Assembly (NCBI GenBank): GCA_964652975.1
Contig: CAZZCN010000109.1
Span: 1-7,956, forward strand
Direction of reading: 5' to 3'
Length of the DNA stretch: 7,956 bases
DNA from: CAZZCN01 sp964652975
Lineage (GTDB): Bacteria; Bacillota; Clostridia; Saccharofermentanales; UBA5734
Shown: positions 1 through 5,955 of the stretch, in pieces
How the letters are laid out: every line of letters starts with the position of its first letter
How positions within the stretch are numbered: the stretch's first letter is position 1
Made by a program: the position numbers and the translations under genes
The notes under the pieces: generated by a model
Told to the model about the DNA's origin: nothing
The model's input: the letters and a program-made list of their open reading frames with translations, nothing else
Database searches by the model: none

Positions 1-1676
1 AAAATTATACTATACAGAAATATTGGCTAGCCAATCAGGCAAACCATCAGTAGATAGACCAAATGCATTGAGAATGTCTCTCTGTTTCTTGGTTATAGGT
101 GAAAGAAGTTTTTTACCATCACGTGTAAAGACATATTTAATCTTACGAAGTTCCTTCAGCACCGCGGAAAAGCTTAACCCGGTATCAGACAGATATGCTC
201 TAAGCTTGTTCTGCATGCAGGACCGCACAATCAGTGCAAAGAATGCTACGAACATCTTGCCTTCTGCCGTCTCGTCACTGTGACAGTGAAGACGTTTCAT
301 GTCGAGCTCGTTCTTCAGGTCGTCGAATGACTTTTCCACAACATCTCGCTGGCGGTACGTCATAAGCACTTCAAGAGAAGACGCCTTGAAATCCGTCTCC
401 ACAATTATGAAGAATCCCAGGCGCAATATGATTGCATTTATTTTCTCATTATCACGGATGAATCCTACTCCGCCATCCTTGCTGCGATTGATTTTGAAAT
501 ATCGGTCGTAGTGCAGGTTTCTTGCAGGTGGTTCCGACATTTCACTCAGTGCGCTTTCACGGCGTTCAATCTCGTCAAAGAGCATCTCCTCTTCAGTGGC
601 AGCTTTGGCTGGATTGTAATAGATATGCGCTTTTACGCGCATGCCGAAGTCACTGCGTATGACAGACAATGAATAAGGGAGGTTTTTGCCAAGCCTGCAC
701 TCGGAGCGGCCTACAATCTGACTGCGGTACTTGTCAATGAGTTCCCTAGCGAACTGATTTGAATTCGGGACACTTATGATAAACCTGGTGCCCGCATCGG
801 TCATGAAGCGCAGGTTGTCCGCTGTGAAAAACCCTCTGTCCATAACATACTTGGTTCCCTTGCATCCAATAAGTTCGTTGTCACGGAGCATGTATTCCAG
901 ATGTGTCTTGTCCGGTACACTTCCGGGATACACACAGTAATACAATGGAAGCATGCTTTCCTGTCCGTAGTACATTGCAAAATTAAGCTGCGGCAAGCTT
1001 TCCTTGTCCCTGTTATACCCCCACTCCAAGGCCTCTATCCCTTTGGAATAAGATGATACAGACGTTACGTCATATGCTATGTATTCGGCTGGGTTTTTTG
1101 CATAAATCCATGTTCTAAAAAAATCCATTCTGGATTTGTAGTCTATTGCCTGAAAGACACGGCTTATATCAGCAGATCCAAGTCTTACATTGCCATGCGG
1201 GTGCACTTCATCATACCAGTCTTCGTAATAAGACATTACATTGCCTTCACACAGCATGTATTCAGCCAAAGCTATAATTTGGTCGGAATGCTTGTCAAAT
1301 TTTTTCTTCATAATCTCAACAAGTCCCATTTCGTTTAGCAACCCGTCAAGTGCATATGTGACACCAAAACTTTTTATGGACTCTATTTCTATTGATTTAG
1401 CCTGGTCGTCGGAAGAAGCATATATTTCGTAATAGTTCCTATTTGGGATTAGCATGCCGGTTACCTTGTCAATTTTACCGATGGAAACCCTGTCATTGGT
1501 TGGTTTTCCTTTCTCGTTTCGGTAAATCCGGGTTATATGATATGCATATGTTGTGTCCTGACTCTTGTATTTAACGATTCCGCGTTCGGGTAAAGGCACC
1601 TGCTGGTTTTTGTATAAAGCCATATAAATTCCCTCCGTCAAAGTATAGTATAATTATACTATACATTCGCAGATAA
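1..1676 (-). mobile_element. IS copy 1 (IS1634-like, IS4 superfamily), right end truncated
   Basis: This copy is base-for-base identical to 1690-3365. The window opens 13 bp inside the element, so the outer part of its left inverted repeat is not visible. On the right it stops at 1676 and is joined directly to the left inverted repeat of the next copy. Compared with copy 2 it lacks the 79 bp corresponding to 3366-3444: most of the -35 hexamer, the shielding terminator and the right inverted repeat. It keeps an intact transposase gene but without a right end should not be mobile by itself. No target duplication is seen at the junction. The window starts inside a repeat, so an assembly problem at the left edge is possible, although the exact junction at 1676/1677 is not found in copy 2. 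Confidence 0.85.
10..1623 (-). CDS. IS1634-type DDE transposase, copy 1
   Basis: Transposase that cuts and joins the IS ends. The ATG at 1621-1623 is the chosen start (537 aa): GGAGGG lies 7 nt upstream, whereas the longer frame begins at a TTG that lies ahead of this ribosome binding site. From the ATG the acidic triad is visible as D185 (YDVTS), D262 (VMDRGFF) and E430. E430 sits in YRQRDVVEKSFDDLK, which fits the IS4-superfamily signature Y-(2)-R-(3)-E-(6)-K exactly (Y423, R426, E430, K437). An N-terminal domain of about 100 residues and a large insertion between the second D and the E match the IS1634 branch; that family name is from memory of these motifs. The frame is open and identical to copy 2. 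Its promoter has lost the -35 hexamer at the fusion, so expression probably depends on readthrough from copy 2. Confidence 0.93.
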   Translation of the reverse strand: MALYKNQQVPLPERGIVKYKSQDTTYAYHITRIYRNEKGKPTNDRVSIGKIDKVTGMLIPNRNYYEIYASSDDQAKSIEIESIKSFGVTYALDGLLNEMGLVEIMKKKFDKHSDQIIALAEYMLCEGNVMSYYEDWYDEVHPHGNVRLGSADISRVFQAIDYKSRMDFFRTWIYAKNPAEYIAYDVTSVSSYSKGIEALEWGYNRDKESLPQLNFAMYYGQESMLPLYYCVYPGSVPDKTHLEYMLRDNELIGCKGTKYVMDRGFFTADNLRFMTDAGTRFIISVPNSNQFARELIDKYRSQIVGRSECRLGKNLPYSLSVIRSDFGMRVKAHIYYNPAKAATEEEMLFDEIERRESALSEMSEPPARNLHYDRYFKINRSKDGGVGFIRDNEKINAIILRLGFFIIVETDFKASSLEVLMTYRQRDVVEKSFDDLKNELDMKRLHCHSDETAEGKMFVAFFALIVRSCMQNKLRAYLSDTGLSFSAVLKELRKIKYVFTRDGKKLLSPITKKQRDILNAFGLSTDGLPDWLANISV

Positions 1677-1681
1677 CCTAA
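1631..1681 (-). promoter_or_regulatory. Broken transposase promoter of copy 1
   Basis: The -10 box TATAAT (1653-1658 on the minus strand) and the ribosome binding site GGAGGG (1631-1636) are intact. At the position where copy 2 has TTGAAT, 17 nt upstream of the -10, this copy reads TTAGGT (1676-1681). The fusion to the left inverted repeat of copy 2 falls after one base of the hexamer. The -10 lies inside a perfect 22-bp palindrome at 1643-1664. Confidence 0.7.
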
Positions 1682-1704
1682 ATTCCCGCAAAATTATACT
1701 ATAC
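1677..1704. repeat. Left inverted repeat of IS copy 2
   Basis: It pairs with 3416-3444 in inverted orientation with a few mismatches and a one-base length difference in the A run. Its inner 13 bp, AATTATACTATAC, recur in the palindrome over the transposase promoter. The transposase stop codon (TAG, 1699-1701) lies within it. Confidence 0.85.
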
Positions 1705-3312
1705 AGAAATATTGGCTAGCCAATCAGGCAAACCATCAGTAGATAGACCAAATGCATTGAGAATGTCTCTCTGTTTCTTGGTTATAGGTGAAAGAAGTTT
1801 TTTACCATCACGTGTAAAGACATATTTAATCTTACGAAGTTCCTTCAGCACCGCGGAAAAGCTTAACCCGGTATCAGACAGATATGCTCTAAGCTTGTTC
1901 TGCATGCAGGACCGCACAATCAGTGCAAAGAATGCTACGAACATCTTGCCTTCTGCCGTCTCGTCACTGTGACAGTGAAGACGTTTCATGTCGAGCTCGT
2001 TCTTCAGGTCGTCGAATGACTTTTCCACAACATCTCGCTGGCGGTACGTCATAAGCACTTCAAGAGAAGACGCCTTGAAATCCGTCTCCACAATTATGAA
2101 GAATCCCAGGCGCAATATGATTGCATTTATTTTCTCATTATCACGGATGAATCCTACTCCGCCATCCTTGCTGCGATTGATTTTGAAATATCGGTCGTAG
2201 TGCAGGTTTCTTGCAGGTGGTTCCGACATTTCACTCAGTGCGCTTTCACGGCGTTCAATCTCGTCAAAGAGCATCTCCTCTTCAGTGGCAGCTTTGGCTG
2301 GATTGTAATAGATATGCGCTTTTACGCGCATGCCGAAGTCACTGCGTATGACAGACAATGAATAAGGGAGGTTTTTGCCAAGCCTGCACTCGGAGCGGCC
2401 TACAATCTGACTGCGGTACTTGTCAATGAGTTCCCTAGCGAACTGATTTGAATTCGGGACACTTATGATAAACCTGGTGCCCGCATCGGTCATGAAGCGC
2501 AGGTTGTCCGCTGTGAAAAACCCTCTGTCCATAACATACTTGGTTCCCTTGCATCCAATAAGTTCGTTGTCACGGAGCATGTATTCCAGATGTGTCTTGT
2601 CCGGTACACTTCCGGGATACACACAGTAATACAATGGAAGCATGCTTTCCTGTCCGTAGTACATTGCAAAATTAAGCTGCGGCAAGCTTTCCTTGTCCCT
2701 GTTATACCCCCACTCCAAGGCCTCTATCCCTTTGGAATAAGATGATACAGACGTTACGTCATATGCTATGTATTCGGCTGGGTTTTTTGCATAAATCCAT
2801 GTTCTAAAAAAATCCATTCTGGATTTGTAGTCTATTGCCTGAAAGACACGGCTTATATCAGCAGATCCAAGTCTTACATTGCCATGCGGGTGCACTTCAT
2901 CATACCAGTCTTCGTAATAAGACATTACATTGCCTTCACACAGCATGTATTCAGCCAAAGCTATAATTTGGTCGGAATGCTTGTCAAATTTTTTCTTCAT
3001 AATCTCAACAAGTCCCATTTCGTTTAGCAACCCGTCAAGTGCATATGTGACACCAAAACTTTTTATGGACTCTATTTCTATTGATTTAGCCTGGTCGTCG
3101 GAAGAAGCATATATTTCGTAATAGTTCCTATTTGGGATTAGCATGCCGGTTACCTTGTCAATTTTACCGATGGAAACCCTGTCATTGGTTGGTTTTCCTT
3201 TCTCGTTTCGGTAAATCCGGGTTATATGATATGCATATGTTGTGTCCTGACTCTTGTATTTAACGATTCCGCGTTCGGGTAAAGGCACCTGCTGGTTTTT
3301 GTATAAAGCCAT
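1699..3312 (-). CDS. IS1634-type DDE transposase, copy 2
   Basis: Identical in sequence to the copy 1 transposase (537 aa from the ATG at 3310-3312; GGAGGG at 3320-3325, 7 nt upstream). The catalytic D185, D262 and E430, with the Y-(2)-R-(3)-E-(6)-K signature, are all present, so the enzyme looks intact. Unlike copy 1 it retains a complete promoter (TTGAAT, 17 nt, TATAAT) and an upstream terminator that blocks transcription entering from outside. The stop codon lies in the left inverted repeat and no terminator follows, so its transcript should run into copy 1. Confidence is high for function as a transposase and moderate for the exact IS family name. Confidence 0.95.
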   Translation of the reverse strand: MALYKNQQVPLPERGIVKYKSQDTTYAYHITRIYRNEKGKPTNDRVSIGKIDKVTGMLIPNRNYYEIYASSDDQAKSIEIESIKSFGVTYALDGLLNEMGLVEIMKKKFDKHSDQIIALAEYMLCEGNVMSYYEDWYDEVHPHGNVRLGSADISRVFQAIDYKSRMDFFRTWIYAKNPAEYIAYDVTSVSSYSKGIEALEWGYNRDKESLPQLNFAMYYGQESMLPLYYCVYPGSVPDKTHLEYMLRDNELIGCKGTKYVMDRGFFTADNLRFMTDAGTRFIISVPNSNQFARELIDKYRSQIVGRSECRLGKNLPYSLSVIRSDFGMRVKAHIYYNPAKAATEEEMLFDEIERRESALSEMSEPPARNLHYDRYFKINRSKDGGVGFIRDNEKINAIILRLGFFIIVETDFKASSLEVLMTYRQRDVVEKSFDDLKNELDMKRLHCHSDETAEGKMFVAFFALIVRSCMQNKLRAYLSDTGLSFSAVLKELRKIKYVFTRDGKKLLSPITKKQRDILNAFGLSTDGLPDWLANISV

Positions 3313-3331
3313 ATAAATTCCCTCCGTCAAA

Positions 3332-3353
3332 GTATAGTATAATTATACTATAC
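3332..3353. repeat. Perfect 22-bp palindrome over the transposase -10 box (also at 1643-1664)
   Basis: The sequence reads the same on both strands, with half site GTATAGTATAA. Its right 13 bp, AATTATACTATAC, are identical to the inner part of the left inverted repeat (1692-1704). It covers the TATAAT of the transposase promoter, so a protein that binds the IS ends could also bind here and repress the gene. That regulatory role is inference. Confidence 0.8.
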
Positions 3354-3370
3354 ATTCGCAGATAATTCAA
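3342..3370 (-). promoter_or_regulatory. Transposase promoter of IS copy 2
   Basis: The -35 box TTGAAT (minus strand of 3365-3370) and the -10 box TATAAT (minus strand of 3342-3347) are separated by exactly 17 nt. The -10 sits inside a perfect 22-bp palindrome (3332-3353) whose half sequence also occurs in the inverted repeats. Confidence 0.75.
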
Positions 3371-3382
3371 GCATTATTTTTG

Positions 3383-3408
3383 AAAAAAGCCACTGTTTTC
3401 AGTGGCTT
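3383..3408 (-). terminator. IS-internal leftward terminator upstream of the transposase
   Basis: A perfect 9-bp stem, AAGCCACTG / CAGTGGCTT, has a 4-nt loop (3387-3408) and is followed on the minus strand by six T residues. It lies between the right inverted repeat and the transposase promoter, oriented to stop transcripts entering the IS from outside. IS elements are known to use such structures to avoid activation by flanking promoters. It is absent from copy 1. Confidence 0.85.
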
Positions 3409-3415
3409 GAGGTTC

Positions 3416-3444
3416 GTATTGTATAATTTTTTCGGGAGTTTAGG
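3416..3444. repeat. Right inverted repeat of IS copy 2
   Basis: Read inward from 3444 it gives CCTAAACTCCCG, an A run, TTATAC and ATAC, matching the left repeat at 1677-1704 with a few substitutions and a one-base A-run difference. Copy 1 has no equivalent. Confidence 0.83.
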
Positions 3445-3475
3445 TTAATAAACCTGAAGATTCAGGCTAATCAAC

Positions 3476-3493
3476 TATCTGGATGGTGCCTCC
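3476..3493 (+). other. Probable attachment-site core: 3' end of tRNA-Cys
   Basis: ATCTGGATGGTGCCTCCA corresponds to the end of the T-arm, the 3' acceptor strand (TGGTGCC), discriminator base T and CCA of a clostridial tRNA-Cys, with one difference from the form I remember (ATCTGGG). The bases to the left do not continue as a tRNA: no T-loop TTCRA and no 5' half. It is therefore a 3' fragment of the sort left at the far end of an element integrated into a tRNA gene. A rightward terminator follows 8 bp later, as expected downstream of a real tRNA. By this reading the element lay to the left and the original chromosomal flank to the right. Any integrase gene on the left would have been removed by the IS event. 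Confidence 0.6.
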
Positions 3494-3501
3494 AAAACAA
3501 G

Positions 3502-3539
3502 AGCCTCAAACGCTGATATAACAGCATTTGAGGCTTTTT
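3502..3539 (+). terminator. Rho-independent terminator, rightward
   Basis: AGCCTCAAACGCTG (3502-3515) pairs with CAGCATTTGAGGCT (3522-3535), 13 of 14 positions, across a 6-nt loop, and the run of five T at 3535-3539 begins with the last stem base. There is no rightward gene before it now. It probably belonged to the tRNA-Cys whose 3' end lies at 3476-3493, or to a gene lost through IS activity. Confidence 0.85.
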
Positions 3540-3587
3540 GATACCCAGAATTCAAAAAACGAGAAAACAGTAAAAAATGGTAGGTTT

Positions 3588-3627
3588 TGGAACCTCTTGG
3601 TCGTTCCATTGTAATACCATTGTAATA
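3588..3627. repeat. Inverted repeat followed by an 11-bp perfect tandem repeat
   Basis: TGGAAC (3588-3593) and GTTCCA (3603-3608) form an inverted repeat with a 9-nt spacer. CCATTGTAATA then occurs twice with no gap (3606-3616, 3617-3627). The nearest gene ends at 3695. Being within 150 bp of the putative attachment core, these could be arm-type binding sites of a tyrosine integrase, but that is a guess. The rest of 3540-3694 is AT-rich and shows nothing recognisable. I see no convincing terminator for the operon that ends at 3695. Confidence 0.6.
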
Positions 3628-3694
3628 CGCTTGGTATACATAAATGAACATAGAAGTCTTATAACAGAAATACCGAATTATTTACAATCTTGTC

Positions 3695-4435
3695 TTAACG
3701 TTCCATATCCCCTGATTTTTTAGCTTTTAAGGTTTTCAAAATATCGTCTGCATTTGATTTTGTAGTAGCACCAGGGTAGTTTTTCTCAAATTTTAAAAGA
3801 AGATCTTTAGATTCATTTTCTTCTTTTCGTATTGCCCCGAATATTTCCGTATAATTTCCATTTTTAAGCGTATTTTCAATAAATACTTTTGAATCTTGTG
3901 GAATTTCATCCCATCCGCCATAAAGATTATTTACTGCTTTATCAATTTTTTCTTTTGTGATTGCTTCGCCACGAGCCTCATGTTCTGCTAATATTCCGAT
4001 AATATCAGACAAATCATTTTTGTATTTTCTACCGGAACACAATTTCATAGCAATTAAATATTCTGCGGATACACAGCGTACTTCAACAATATTTGAATAT
4101 GTCCGGTAATACACTGAAAATTCATTGAGCTTCTCCGAATATGAAGATGTCTTCATAAAATCGGCGTTCAACCACCCATTAGGTAAACAAAATTTATCGC
4201 TTACACGATTAATAGCTTCTTTCATTGTGGTTGAAGCTTTAATAATGGCATCAACATCCGTTGTCATATCGCGAAAATCGTAGTTTGCAAGAACTGCAGC
4301 ACCGCCTATCAAAATAATTTCTGCATGCGTATTGGTTCCATTCAGTTTTCTAAATTCCTTCGCAAGTTCTTTTAAATAATTATCTAAATTTTCTTTTGTA
4401 AAACAATTTAAGTTATTAGATGACATTTCGCACAT
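3695..4435 (-). CDS. Nucleotidyltransferase (AbiEii/DUF6036-like), putative toxin
   Basis: Predicted nucleotidyltransferase of the minimal/AbiEii type, 246 aa from the ATG at 4433-4435 (a GTG one codon earlier and an ATG at 4424-4426 are also possible). Residues here are counted from the GTG. The fold's GG...DxD signature is clear: ILIGGAAVLANYDF with G45 and G46, then TTDVDAII with D61 and D63. The second block EYLIAMKLCSGRKYKNDLSD (126-145) carries the Lys, Arg and Asp pattern (K132, D142, D145) that follows in AbiEii and DUF6036 proteins. The C-terminal 80 residues are charged and unassigned. The start overlaps the end of the upstream XRE gene, so translation is probably coupled. Known relatives act as toxins or resistance factors by attaching nucleotides to RNA or protein; the target here is unknown. 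Confidence 0.8.
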   Translation of the reverse strand: MCEMSSNNLNCFTKENLDNYLKELAKEFRKLNGTNTHAEIILIGGAAVLANYDFRDMTTDVDAIIKASTTMKEAINRVSDKFCLPNGWLNADFMKTSSYSEKLNEFSVYYRTYSNIVEVRCVSAEYLIAMKLCSGRKYKNDLSDIIGILAEHEARGEAITKEKIDKAVNNLYGGWDEIPQDSKVFIENTLKNGNYTEIFGAIRKEENESKDLLLKFEKNYPGATTKSNADDILKTLKAKKSGDMER

Positions 4436-4985
4436 CACTTTCTACAATGTTAAATCTTATAAATTCTGGAATAGATTCTGCAAGAGACTTTCTCTTTATT
4501 TCTTCATTTTTAGAAACAGTATATGCCGCAAAAACGCTTGACGGGTAAACAATTTTACTAAGCTTAGCATGTCTGATATCATCGTACTTGTTACAAAGTT
4601 TGATATCATTTAAACGACTTAAATAATCAAGCATAGCAAGCAGATAAAGGGTTTCTGGATACCACTTGTATTGATAGTATTTTGAAATCTCATCCTTTTC
4701 TAAAACTTCGATAATAAAATCTATGTCACCAAGCGCTTTTACTCGATGACATACATTGCTTTTAAAAAGCTCAAAATTTTGGCGTCTTTCATTACAAGAT
4801 TCAAGCAAAGTCTCCATTGAAACATTTAGTTCTTTAGCAATTTTATATATAGTTTGGGCTGAACACTTTTGCAGCATTGCCTTACCGCTACAAATATCGT
4901 TAATAGTAGTATATGGAATACCACTATTCTTAGACATCCTATATTTGGTAAGTTTATTTTTCCCCATTAGATCATTTAATAACAT
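4416..4985 (-). CDS. XRE-family DNA-binding protein, putative antitoxin/autorepressor
   Basis: 189-aa protein with an N-terminal Cro/CI-type helix-turn-helix: TKYRMSKNSGIPYTTINDIC at residues 13-32 places the recognition helix around 23-32, followed by SGK and a third helix to about residue 60. The remaining 130 residues are mostly helical without a known motif and end in SIPEFIRFNIVESDVRNVI, a tail I associate with this group in gut Clostridia. The start is the ATG at 4983-4985, with AAGGAG at 4996-5001. A longer frame reaches a TTG at 5048 but would translate through the promoter, so it is rejected. The gene is first in an operon and its end overlaps the nucleotidyltransferase start. Inferred role: bind its own promoter and neutralise or silence the partner. 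Confidence 0.82.
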   Translation of the reverse strand: MLLNDLMGKNKLTKYRMSKNSGIPYTTINDICSGKAMLQKCSAQTIYKIAKELNVSMETLLESCNERRQNFELFKSNVCHRVKALGDIDFIIEVLEKDEISKYYQYKWYPETLYLLAMLDYLSRLNDIKLCNKYDDIRHAKLSKIVYPSSVFAAYTVSKNEEIKRKSLAESIPEFIRFNIVESDVRNVI

Positions 4986-5009
4986 TGCAGTGCCACTCCT
5001 TATACCATT

Positions 5010-5038
5010 AGTATATCGGTCAACCATTATACTGTCAA
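5010..5038 (-). promoter_or_regulatory. Promoter of the XRE-nucleotidyltransferase operon, with possible operator
   Basis: On the minus strand, TTGACA (5033-5038) and TATACT (5010-5015) are separated by exactly 17 nt. Transcription should begin near 5003, giving a leader of about 18 nt with the ribosome binding site. An inverted repeat TATAC-5 nt-GTATA (5001-5015) overlaps the -10 and start point and is a plausible operator for the XRE protein. ACCATTA also occurs twice in this stretch (5004-5010, 5023-5029). Confidence 0.8.
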
Positions 5039-5081
5039 TAGTTGGCAATAAAAGAATTATACCTATGTCATTGACTTATAA

Positions 5082-5189
5082 ATGCAATCCGATACGCCAA
5101 GACTGATTGACGAATGGCAGATTGCACCAGTTTTATGGGATTCGATAAGGCATGTGGTAGATGAACGGAACGAAACAGGACAAAGTTGA
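5082..5189 (+). pseudogene. Fragment of a DUF4143-type AAA ATPase (Walker B region)
   Basis: The 35-codon frame from ATG 5082 to TGA 5187-5189 reads SDTPRLIDEWQIAPVLWDSI followed by RHVVDERNETGQ. This closely resembles the conserved block around Walker B (LIDEWQ) in AAA_14/DUF4143 ATPases, which continues there into FILTGS. Here homology stops at GQ and a stop follows after one codon. Nothing upstream resembles the Walker A part; that space is occupied by the XRE operon promoter. So only about 33 codons of a protein of roughly 400 residues survive. It is too short to function, has no clear ribosome binding site and is best read as a deletion remnant. Confidence 0.75.
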
Positions 5190-5218
5190 AAATTGCTGTA
5201 TTTTTAATTGACTATGGA

Positions 5219-5227
5219 TGTTATAAT
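5219..5227 (+). promoter_or_regulatory. Extended -10 promoter of the lipoprotein genes
   Basis: TGTTATAAT gives an extended -10 (TG-N-TATAAT, hexamer 5222-5227). No good -35 hexamer lies 16-18 nt upstream; a TTGACT at 5208-5213 is too close to serve. The leader to the start at 5284 would be about 50 nt and contains AAAGGA (5268-5273), 10 nt before the ATG. Confidence 0.5.
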
Positions 5228-5283
5228 GACGACATGGGCTATTGAAGTATTCGTTTAACGAGTTTTGAAAGGATGGCCAGGTT

Positions 5284-5769
5284 ATGAAAAAAGCAATTAA
5301 CGTTATTATTTGTCTCTCAATCGTTCTATCAATCACATCCTGCGATGGCAATTCCGGGAAACCAAATTCAAAAAGTACGACATCACAGACCAGCGAAACA
5401 TTATCAGTGACCAGCAAGAGCTCGACTGTCCAATCAAAAACTGAGAGCGAAGCCGTCATATCGACAGATAAAAATTCTAATTTATCAGCACAGGACACGA
5501 AATTGAGATTTGTTAATGTAACAGAGAATATTGAGATCGCAGTCGGAGAACAAAGAACAATTAGCGCTTATATAATGCCACCCAACGTAAGGCATAGAAC
5601 ACATGTCAAAATAACCGTAGATGTTTCCGGTATTATTGAGTATGATTCCTCTGAATATAAAGGTGCTATTATGGAAATAAAAGGAATATCTGTTGGTGAA
5701 TGTACAGTGACATTTAAGGGACCGAGAGAAGATATGATTGCAAAATCAAAAATTATTGTTAAAAATTAG
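5284..5769 (+). CDS. Small lipoprotein with Ig-like (BIG2-like) domain
   Basis: 161 aa. It has a lipoprotein signal peptide: MKK, a hydrophobic stretch and lipobox I-T-S-C with the modified cysteine at C20. Residues 21-70 form a Ser/Thr-rich linker of the kind that spans the cell wall. Residues from about 73 to 161 have the shape of a bacterial Ig-like domain: ENIEIAVGEQRTISAYIMPP at the start, a central beta region, then GISVGECTVTF and a final strand ending KIIVKN. This follows the BIG2 pattern of 'VGE..TL.A...P' and 'G.AT.TV'. It is therefore likely held on the outer face of the membrane with a single exposed adhesive or structural domain; the ligand is unknown. The next gene also encodes a lipoprotein, 186 bp downstream, and may be co-transcribed since no clear terminator separates them. 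Confidence 0.8.
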   Translation: MKKAINVIICLSIVLSITSCDGNSGKPNSKSTTSQTSETLSVTSKSSTVQSKTESEAVISTDKNSNLSAQDTKLRFVNVTENIEIAVGEQRTISAYIMPPNVRHRTHVKITVDVSGIIEYDSSEYKGAIMEIKGISVGECTVTFKGPREDMIAKSKIIVKN

Positions 5770-5955
5770 GAAAATAATTAATTGACTAAAATATCCATGC
5801 CCCCAAAATCATCGCAGGGAATACATCAGCAGCAAGTAATTCACAAAATTAATGTACACTGGGCTATTTTTTTGTGCTCCGGTGAATGGGAAAATCATTG
5901 TTGATTTTATGGGAAGATATCCAACTTATCATGAAAAATAGAAGGGAAGTATATC
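5770..5955. other. Spacer between the two lipoprotein genes
   Basis: No gene is recognised. A 29-codon frame (5852-5941, starting MYTGLFFCAPVNG) has no ribosome binding site or known homology and is not called. CACTGG (5857-5862) and CCGGTG (5879-5884) could pair weakly around a T-rich loop, but this is not a convincing terminator. Confidence 0.5.

Larger units (their letters stand above)
1677..3444 (-). mobile_element. IS copy 2 (IS1634-like), complete, 1768 bp
   Basis: The left inverted repeat begins CCTAAATTCCCG (1677) and the right one, read inward from 3444, begins CCTAAACTCCCG. After a run of A residues differing by one base, both continue TTATAC then ATAC, giving about 27 bp of imperfect repeat. 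Identity extends a few bases further out (TAACC on both sides), so the ends are uncertain by about 3 bp. Inside, right to left, are the right repeat, a bidirectional stem with a leftward T-run, the transposase promoter and the transposase gene, whose stop codon falls inside the left repeat. No matching target duplication flanks it (left flank AGATAA, right flank TTAATA), which suggests rearrangement after insertion. The length fits the IS1634 family. Confidence 0.85.

Noticed and set aside
1..3444. A CRISPR-like or other designed tandem array behind the 1.69-kb repeat
   Set aside because: The repeat unit is fully explained by an insertion sequence with a DDE transposase and inverted repeats.
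3588..3608. Inverted repeat considered as a terminator for the XRE-nucleotidyltransferase operon
   Set aside because: The stem has only 6 bp and no T-run directly follows it on the minus strand.
4756..5106. A 116-aa rightward open frame
   Set aside because: It is antisense to the XRE gene and its promoter, which are well supported on the other strand.
5133..5498. A 121-aa leftward open frame
   Set aside because: It is antisense to the ATPase fragment and the small lipoprotein, and its composition shows no domain.
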